In this document: piece after piece, positions 5,023-10,208 of the stretch | Numbering within the stretch: the first letter of the stretch is position 1 | How the letters are laid out: every line of letters starts with the position of its first letter | Source: an uncultured Ruminococcus sp. | GTDB taxonomy: Bacteria; Bacillota; Clostridia; Oscillospirales; Ruminococcaceae | DNA length: 10,208 nt | NCBI GenBank assembly: GCA_947175005.1 | Contig: CAMWLD010000051.1 | Location: forward strand, 1-10,208 | Direction: 5' to 3' | Program-made: the position numbers and the translations under genes | Notes under the pieces: model-generated | Told to the model about the DNA's origin: nothing | The model's database searches: none | Seen by the model: only the letters and a program-made list of their open reading frames with translations

Positions 5023-6921
5023 TCAAGTGGTGCAGGCGGCTTTTCTGCGCTTTTTTTCCTCGTACATAAGCGCGTCCGATTTTTTTACAAGCTCCTCAAA
5101 ATCGGGCTTTTCGCCGCTTGCGGTAATATAGATGCCTATGCTTGCGGCAACGCTGTAGGGCTTGCCCGAGCTTTCGTTATACCTGTCAAGATATTCACAG
5201 ATAAGGGTGCGCACGTCAGTGCCGTCTTCATTGTACGGAAAGACCGCTATCATTTCATCTCCGCCGAAACGGGTGCATATTGCGCTTTCGGGGCAGACGT
5301 TTTTCAAGGCGGAAGCGGCTGTGTGTATTGCATTATCGCCCTCCTCGTGCCCGAAGGTATCGTTTATGTATTTCAGTCCGTCAAGGTCGCACATTATGAC
5401 TGCCAGCCGCTCATTTTTGAGGTTCTCCAGCAGTCTGTCATATTCCATGCAAAAGCCACGGCGGTTGTAAAGCCCCGTAAGCATATCCGTGCCCGATATT
5501 CGTTCTATCCTTTTCATAAGATAACGCTTGTAGCGCTGACTTAAAAATCCGCCCAGGGCATTGTTTAATACACCGGAGGTCTGGGGCACTTTATAGTAAT
5601 TCCCTGCCGAAAAGCCGTTGAAATGAAAGCAGATGTAACCAAGGGTAATGCCGAGATAATGCAGAGTGGTGAAAATACAGCAGCGGCCGCCGTCAAGGTA
5701 TTTCATAAGATTGGGAATGATCTCCCTTTCGTGCATATAATAGGGCTTGAAGGCTTCGTCGCTTCGTTTTGTACCGCCTATAACGTCGCTGTCGTACAAG
5801 ACAAAGAGGCCGCCCTCCGACCCGCATACGCTTTCAAGCTCGGGGTTTACGGATTCGTCCGTATACTCCTGCTTAATAATGCAGCACATGGAGTACATAA
5901 GATCGTATTCGTTCATTATATATGCTATATCCTCAAAGCTGCCGCCCTTTTGTATTCTTGCGGCAGTTTCCGAAAGGATTATATTTTCGTTCTGAAAACG
6001 GTTGAACATATTTGTCTGTTCATTGAACAGCAATGCTGCGTCAAGCCTGCGGGAGGCTTTGCAGCCGCAGGATTCGTTGAACACCGGCTCGGGGTATACC
6101 TTGATGATATTCTCGGTATCTTCGCCCTCAAACACACGGTCAAGGATACCGCAGATAGTTTCCGCAATGGATTCTTTTTTGATACACGCAGAGGTTATGG
6201 TGGGAGAAGAACTGAAAACGGTATCTATGCAGTCATAGCCTGTGACGGCAACGTCCTCGGGCACGGATATTCCCTTGCTTTGCAGAAAAACCGATACTGC
6301 GATTGCCATATGGTCGTTGGCGCATACAAACGCACGGGGGAGTCTGCCCTCGTTCAGAAGCTTTTCGGCGGCTGCTGCCGCAGGCTCCGACCAGAAGTCC
6401 CCGTAGCTGACCATATCGTCATTAAAGGGGATATCCCGCTTTTGCAGGGCTTTTTTAAATGCCTCTATTCTTTTTTCGGAAAAGCTGTTGCCTTTAGTTC
6501 CCGCTATCATGTGGAAATCGGAAATACCGTGAATATCGGAAAGATGTGCCACAATATCCTCTATGCTCCTGTGGTGCTCGTAGATGATATTGATACAGCC
6601 CTCAAAGCTTTCTCCCAGGGAAATTACAGGCAGGTCCATTTTGTGGGCGCGGTCAATTATTTTTTCGCACACAGCAGTGTTCCCAATTTGGGCGGAGTCT
6701 ATGATAACAGCGTCGGTAAAAGGAACGCCAAACATTTCATAGACCGATGTCTGCGGGTCGTTTTCCTTTATATCTTCATCAAGACGCGGACTGCAATTAT
6801 ACACGAAAAGCCGGTAGTCTGTTCCGGAAAGCCTTTTGTTAAGGATATCAATAAATGTATAGCACTCCATGTTATGAATACGACAGGTCATTAAAGCGAT
6901 TATTTTATATTTTCCGATCAT
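5023..6921 (-). CDS. LacI-type ligand-binding domain fused to a diguanylate cyclase (GGDEF) domain
   Basis: A 632-residue protein. Residues about 5-280 match the LacI/periplasmic-binding-protein type sugar sensor, with the hallmark FVCANDHMAIAV (198-209) and SVPEDVAVTGYD (219-230), but there is no DNA-binding helix-turn-helix in front. SCGC at 284-287 follows, then a linker domain of about 180 residues. The GGDEF domain covers 476-632: DMLTGLYNRRGF, metal Asp in CDLDG (512), N520 in YIND, and the active-site motif RFGGDEM at 551-557. The signature has Met for Phe but keeps GGDE, so cyclase activity is likely. No RxxD inhibitory site precedes it (PESA at that position). No signal peptide or membrane segment is visible, so sensing is probably intracellular. 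It would make cyclic-di-GMP in response to a small ligand, perhaps a sugar. The ATG start at 6919-6921 has GGAGG six bases upstream; a GTG two codons earlier abuts that site and is unlikely. Confidence 0.92.
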   Translation of the reverse strand: MIGKYKIIALMTCRIHNMECYTFIDILNKRLSGTDYRLFVYNCSPRLDEDIKENDPQTSVYEMFGVPFTDAVIIDSAQIGNTAVCEKIIDRAHKMDLPVISLGESFEGCINIIYEHHRSIEDIVAHLSDIHGISDFHMIAGTKGNSFSEKRIEAFKKALQKRDIPFNDDMVSYGDFWSEPAAAAAEKLLNEGRLPRAFVCANDHMAIAVSVFLQSKGISVPEDVAVTGYDCIDTVFSSSPTITSACIKKESIAETICGILDRVFEGEDTENIIKVYPEPVFNESCGCKASRRLDAALLFNEQTNMFNRFQNENIILSETAARIQKGGSFEDIAYIMNEYDLMYSMCCIIKQEYTDESVNPELESVCGSEGGLFVLYDSDVIGGTKRSDEAFKPYYMHEREIIPNLMKYLDGGRCCIFTTLHYLGITLGYICFHFNGFSAGNYYKVPQTSGVLNNALGGFLSQRYKRYLMKRIERISGTDMLTGLYNRRGFCMEYDRLLENLKNERLAVIMCDLDGLKYINDTFGHEEGDNAIHTAASALKNVCPESAICTRFGGDEMIAVFPYNEDGTDVRTLICEYLDRYNESSGKPYSVAASIGIYITASGEKPDFEELVKKSDALMYEEKKRRKAACTT

Positions 6922-6927
6922 ACGCAC

Positions 6928-6933
6928 CCTCCC
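6928..6933 (-). promoter_or_regulatory. Ribosome binding site fixing the GGDEF protein start
   Basis: GGGAGG on the minus strand ends 6 bases before the ATG at 6919-6921. It directly abuts the GTG at 6925-6927, which is too close to serve as its start. The 81-bp gap to the upstream zinc-ribbon gene has only a weak promoter-like match (TTAAAC, N16, TATACA) and several ATGAG/CTCAT words, so co-transcription with that gene is plausible. Confidence 0.7.
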
Positions 6934-7002
6934 GATACCGTATATTTTTTATCACAACACCTCATTGTATAAACTCATACTCATAATGTTTAAAATGAGA
7001 AT

Positions 7003-7998
7003 TTATTCCTCCGTATTTTCGCCGTCCTCATTGCCACCGTCTTCGTCTGCACCGTCCTCACCTTCGCCGTCCTCGTTATTGGCGTTTTCGTCGGGGACTT
7101 CCTCCTCATTCGATATGTTCACCGGGGTAGCCATGGAGGTGGGGCCTGCATTGAAAATAGCATTGGCGTAGTTTACCTCGCTCGATCTGACGCCCTTTAC
7201 CGCCAGCTCTATATCGGAAAATTCAACATAATAGTTAAATACCCTGTCATAGCCCTCTTCCGGGTCGCTGCAATAGTAGCGGTAGCAGTAGAGCGAATCG
7301 TTGGAAACGCTGCGGCGGACGTAATAGGGTTTAAGTCCGAGGGTCTTGTTTACGTTTCTTATGCTCATGCCGTATTCAAGGGAATCCTGCGTAAGCATTT
7401 CCGACATAAGCCGCCCTTTCCAGTTGAGCTTCAGCTGCTGGAAATCGTAGTATTCAACGGCGGTGATGATATCCTCTCCGTCGACCGTGAGCATTATCGC
7501 CCAGCGGGGCTGCTCCGAGCCGTTTACCTTGACGGTATCCTCGGAAATGCAGATATAGTCAAAATCACAGATACTGTTGATAAGCCCGTTGGCGCTTTTT
7601 TCGTTAAATTCCAGCCCTGTTTCCGAGGCGGCGTAGGGAACGTTTCTGCCCAAAGGTATGCTCTGGGCGGCGGAAAGTCCCTTGCTTTGCTCGATAATGT
7701 GGGAAATGACCACCACCAGCACGACCACGGCTATAACGCCGATACCGATAAATACCGCCTTTACCTTGGCAGCTCTTTTCTCCCGCTCTTCGGGGGTAAG
7801 GACACGGCGCTCCTTTGCGGGCGCTGCTTTTTCGGGACGGGCTTTGGCAGCTTTTGCAGGACGGGGGCGCTTTACCTTTTTAACACGTCCCTTGTCATCT
7901 ATATTGTCGGGGAGGACGGGGGTCTCCAGCTCCGCCCCGCAGGCTTCACAGAACAAATTTCCGTCGGGACACTCGGTGCCGCACTTCTGACACTTCAT
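7003..7998 (-). CDS. Zinc-ribbon, single-TM protein with an acidic C-terminal tail (unknown function)
   Basis: A 331-residue protein that I cannot name. In order: an N-terminal zinc ribbon, C3-x2-C6 and C17-x2-C20 (MKCQKCGTECPDGNLFCEACG); a very basic Lys/Arg/Pro/Ala linker at about 36-65 (RPRPAKAAKARPEKAAPAK); a charged helix RVLTPEEREKRAAKVK; one strong membrane segment at about 81-102 (AVFIGIGVIAVVVLVVVI); an outside domain of about 195 residues; and a tail at about 298-331 made mostly of Glu, Asp, Asn and Gly. The basic side before the TM fits a cytosolic N-terminus. Zinc-ribbon plus single-TM proteins are common in Firmicutes, usually as hypothetical proteins. The start has GAAAGGA upstream. 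It heads a possible two-gene unit with the GGDEF protein 81 bp downstream. Confidence 0.85.
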   Translation of the reverse strand: MKCQKCGTECPDGNLFCEACGAELETPVLPDNIDDKGRVKKVKRPRPAKAAKARPEKAAPAKERRVLTPEEREKRAAKVKAVFIGIGVIAVVVLVVVISHIIEQSKGLSAAQSIPLGRNVPYAASETGLEFNEKSANGLINSICDFDYICISEDTVKVNGSEQPRWAIMLTVDGEDIITAVEYYDFQQLKLNWKGRLMSEMLTQDSLEYGMSIRNVNKTLGLKPYYVRRSVSNDSLYCYRYYCSDPEEGYDRVFNYYVEFSDIELAVKGVRSSEVNYANAIFNAGPTSMATPVNISNEEEVPDENANNEDGEGEDGADEDGGNEDGENTEE

Positions 7999-8110
7999 TT
8001 TATGATCAGTCCTTTCTCATTTCTCGGTGGAACAATGGCGCAATATGCGGTGCGCTTTATATTTCTGCACTCTGCGACCGCTTTGCCTCGGTTTATATCT
8101 CTCTTTTCAT

Positions 8111-8139
8111 ATTCTAACACAATTCGGAATTTTTGTCAA
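8111..8139 (-). promoter_or_regulatory. Sigma-A promoter for the zinc-ribbon gene
   Basis: On the minus strand TTGACA (8134-8139), 17 bases, TAGAAT (8111-8116), with TGT just before the -10 forming an extended -10. Start would be near 8104, giving a leader of about 105 bases. Confidence 0.85.
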
Positions 8140-8245
8140 TATTTGAAGTGATATTCTTTTGATTTTTAATGAAATATTCGGGGATATGCTTTTTATTTCG
8201 AGATTTTGTGGAATATGACGAAAGGGTCGGAATAAAAAAATCGTG

Positions 8246-8274
8246 TTGCACTTTTTAGAAGAATATGGTATAAT
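8246..8274 (+). promoter_or_regulatory. Sigma-A promoter for the GH51 gene
   Basis: TTGCAC (8246-8251), 17 bases, TATAAT (8269-8274), preceded by TGG as an extended -10. Start would be near 8281, leaving a short leader of about 24 bases with AAAGAGG before the ATG at 8305. Confidence 0.88.
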
Positions 8275-8304
8275 GTAAAAAAATAGAGAAAGAGGACTGA
8301 TAAT

Positions 8305-10208
8305 ATGTATAATATAAAAATAAACACAAATGAAAAACTGACTGATATTTCGGAAAGTCTTTACGGTCTGTTTTTTGAGGATATCAACAGAGCAGGGGAC
8401 GGCGGGCTGTACGCCGAAATGCTTAGAAACAGAGCTTTTGATGACGGTATTATACCGCAGAGGTGTACATATGACCCGCAAAATAAGCTTATTATTTCGC
8501 CGACAGGCTGGTGTTCCTCCTTTGACTGCTGCGAGGACGAGGGAATAGCTGCATGGACTGCGTGCAGCGGTGCGGAAATGAAGCTTATCGATAAAAATAC
8601 TCTGCACAAAAACCGCAAGCGTGCTTTGGAAGTAAATTTCAATGGCGGTTATATACAAAATGACGGTTTTATGGGTATAGCTGTTCAAACCGGAAAGTCG
8701 TACAGATTTTATATGTTTGCAAAGGCTGATGAAGCGGTCGAAGTATCGGTGCTGCTTACTTCCGAGAATGGCAGGGAATACGCAAAACACACCTTTACTG
8801 TTTGCGGCGGTTATGACAGATATGAATGTGAATTGACAAGCATTGCAGATGATCATAACGGACGTCTTGCAATCTGCTCATCTTCGGCGCAAACTGTCAC
8901 CATAGGATTTACATCTCTTTTCCCAACCGATACATTTATGGGTCGGGAAAACGGACTGCGAAAGCCATTAGCGGAAAGAATGATAAAATTAAATCCTGCT
9001 TTTTTAAGGTTTCCGGGCGGCTGCATTGTTGAAGGATTTACTAAGGAAACCGCTTTCAGATTTGAAGATACGATAGGTCCTGTATGGGAAAGAAAACCTC
9101 ACTGGCTGCTATGGTCGTATATGACTACTAACGGACTGGGCTATCACGAATTTCTGCAATTTTGCGAGGACGCCAATATAGACGCTATGTATGTATTCAA
9201 CTGCGGAATGACCTGTCAGGGAAGAAATCCCGATTATTTTGACGAAGATTTAATTAAGCAGTATTATGAAGATACTGTTCACGCTGTTTTATATGCAACA
9301 GCTCCCGCAGATACCGAGTGGGGAGCAAAAAGAGCAGCTAACGGACATACCGAACCTTTTACGGTACTGAAATATCTTGAAATAGGCAACGAAAACTGGG
9401 GCAGCGAGTACGGCAAGCGTTATGAATATTTTTATAACAGGCTGAAAAAGCAGTTTCCGCAGTTTATATATATTTCTACAGACCATACCGAACGAAACGG
9501 ACTTAAAACAGAAATAGTCGATGAGCATTTTTATTCTTCGCCGGAGTTTTTCGCTGCTAATTCCGCAATGTATGATAATTTGGACAGACAAGGCGTTGAC
9601 ATATACTGCGGCGAATATGCGGCAACTATCGGCTGCAAGGAGGGTAATTTGTACGGCGCATTAGGGGAAGCGGCGTTTCTCACAGGCATTGAAAGAAATC
9701 AGGACAAGGTTCGTATGACAAGTTATGCTCCTCTTTTTCAGAATGCTGCATATAAGGCGTGGGAGCCTGATATGATAATTTTCAACAACCACGAGGATTA
9801 CGCCATACCAAGCTACTATATGCTGAAAATGTTTGCCGAAAACCGAGGAGATTATGTTTGTAATTATGAAGTTAAAACGGAAGCGGACAAGCAAATTGAA
9901 CTAGGCGCTTTCGCTGTTGTTTTTGAAAAAGGGACGCAGGTTTCGGATATTTATATTGACGGTAAGCATTGCGAAAATATTTGTACTGGTGAGGGCGGCA
10001 TAGGGCTTGTTGGCGATATTCAAAAAAACAAGCAAAGTTTTTCAGCCGTGCTGAAAACAGATAGCGGGAAATTTCAAATTCGTTTTTGGGACACGGGACT
10101 TAAAGGCGAGGATCAGAACCATTACGACTGGATAGTTGAAAATGGCAAAAGCCGTGTCGTGCACTACAACGGCTGGTCGAATGAAATAATATGCGATAAT
10201 GTGGAATG
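8305..10208 (+). CDS. GH51 alpha-L-arabinofuranosidase (partial, runs off the right edge)
   Basis: The frame from ATG 8305 is open for 634 codons to the window edge, so the C-terminus is missing. It belongs to the larger, plant-like form of glycoside hydrolase family 51, which removes alpha-L-arabinofuranose side chains from arabinoxylan or arabinan fragments. Signatures: GLFFEDINRAGDGGLYAEMLRNRAF near residues 22-46; a carbohydrate-module-like insert at about 70-215; FLRFPGGCIVEG at about 233-244; TIGPVWERKPHW; LGYHEFLQFCED; acid/base Glu363 in LEIGNENWG; nucleophile Glu437 in YCGEYAA. No signal peptide precedes the catalytic module, so it is probably cytoplasmic and acts on imported oligosaccharides. 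AAAGAGG lies upstream of the start and a strong promoter precedes it. Family identity is firm; exact substrate is inferred. Confidence 0.93.
   Translation, partial: MYNIKINTNEKLTDISESLYGLFFEDINRAGDGGLYAEMLRNRAFDDGIIPQRCTYDPQNKLIISPTGWCSSFDCCEDEGIAAWTACSGAEMKLIDKNTLHKNRKRALEVNFNGGYIQNDGFMGIAVQTGKSYRFYMFAKADEAVEVSVLLTSENGREYAKHTFTVCGGYDRYECELTSIADDHNGRLAICSSSAQTVTIGFTSLFPTDTFMGRENGLRKPLAERMIKLNPAFLRFPGGCIVEGFTKETAFRFEDTIGPVWERKPHWLLWSYMTTNGLGYHEFLQFCEDANIDAMYVFNCGMTCQGRNPDYFDEDLIKQYYEDTVHAVLYATAPADTEWGAKRAANGHTEPFTVLKYLEIGNENWGSEYGKRYEYFYNRLKKQFPQFIYISTDHTERNGLKTEIVDEHFYSSPEFFAANSAMYDNLDRQGVDIYCGEYAATIGCKEGNLYGALGEAAFLTGIERNQDKVRMTSYAPLFQNAAYKAWEPDMIIFNNHEDYAIPSYYMLKMFAENRGDYVCNYEVKTEADKQIELGAFAVVFEKGTQVSDIYIDGKHCENICTGEGGIGLVGDIQKNKQSFSAVLKTDSGKFQIRFWDTGLKGEDQNHYDWIVENGKSRVVHYNGWSNEIICDNVE

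Larger units (their letters stand above)
7999..8304. other. Divergent intergenic region between zinc-ribbon and GH51 genes
   Basis: This 306-bp gap carries a promoter for each flanking gene (8111-8139 on minus, 8246-8274 on plus) with about 106 bases between their -35 boxes. The minus-strand leader of about 105 bases contains a small dyad GCGCA/TGCGC (8038-8042 / 8051-8055). The central part is AT-rich; I see no open frame, no clear LacI- or AraC-type operator and no riboswitch pattern. Confidence 0.6.

Noticed and set aside
5623..6894. A 423-codon open frame on the plus strand opposite the LacI/GGDEF gene
   Set aside because: It is antisense to a gene with clear LacI-type and GGDEF motifs, has no ribosome site or promoter of note, and its translation shows no recognisable domain.
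8107..8856. A 249-codon minus-strand frame at the start of the GH51 gene
   Set aside because: It is antisense to unmistakable GH51 sequence and overlaps both divergent promoters; its translation is low in recognisable features.

Overview
The window looks like chromosomal DNA of a gut or rumen Firmicute of the Ruminococcus/Oscillospiraceae kind. This is an inference from several signs: Gram-positive style ribosome binding sites (AAAGGAG, GGAGG) and consensus sigma-A promoters, an ECF sigma factor paired with a membrane anti-sigma-like protein, an XRE regulator with a Cys-rich repeat tail, a LacI-type sensor fused to GGDEF, and a family 51 arabinofuranosidase. No mobile element, tRNA, rRNA or CRISPR array was seen.

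Layout. 1-71 is the tail of a + strand gene, closed by a perfect 17-bp hairpin (89-134) that also serves the gene converging on it. 149-1895 (minus) is a two-gene unit: ECF sigma factor, then an overlapping single-pass membrane protein that is probably its anti-sigma factor. An ECF-type promoter (TGAAAC, N16, GTATAT) lies in front of it, suggesting autoregulation. 2104-2784 (minus) is queC (queuosine precursor synthesis), with its own terminator and a consensus promoter. 3153-3962 (plus) is a tandem two-domain GNAT acetyltransferase with its own strong promoter. 4164-4943 (plus) is an XRE regulator whose C-terminal half is a six-fold 15-residue repeat with a cysteine in each repeat. 5023-6921 (minus) is a soluble LacI-type ligand-binding domain joined to a diguanylate cyclase domain. 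7003-7998 (minus) is a zinc-ribbon, single-TM protein with an acidic tail. 8305 to the right edge (plus) is a GH51 alpha-L-arabinofuranosidase, incomplete at the edge.

How they fit. The sigma/anti-sigma pair is a clear functional unit. The zinc-ribbon gene may be co-transcribed with the GGDEF gene 81 bp downstream, since no strong promoter is visible between them. The arabinofuranosidase (no signal peptide, so cytoplasmic) is divergent from that pair. A sugar-binding type sensor feeding cyclic-di-GMP signalling near a hemicellulose side-chain enzyme is suggestive of fibre-linked regulation, but this is only proximity. The remaining genes look like independent housekeeping or accessory units, each with its own promoter.

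The least understood and most interesting item is the XRE protein: a helix-turn-helix joined to a predicted solenoid with a ladder of cysteines, encoded by near-identical 45-bp DNA repeats, with a phased set of inverted pentamers upstream of its promoter. Proteins of this build recur in gut Firmicutes to my recollection, but I know of no assigned function.
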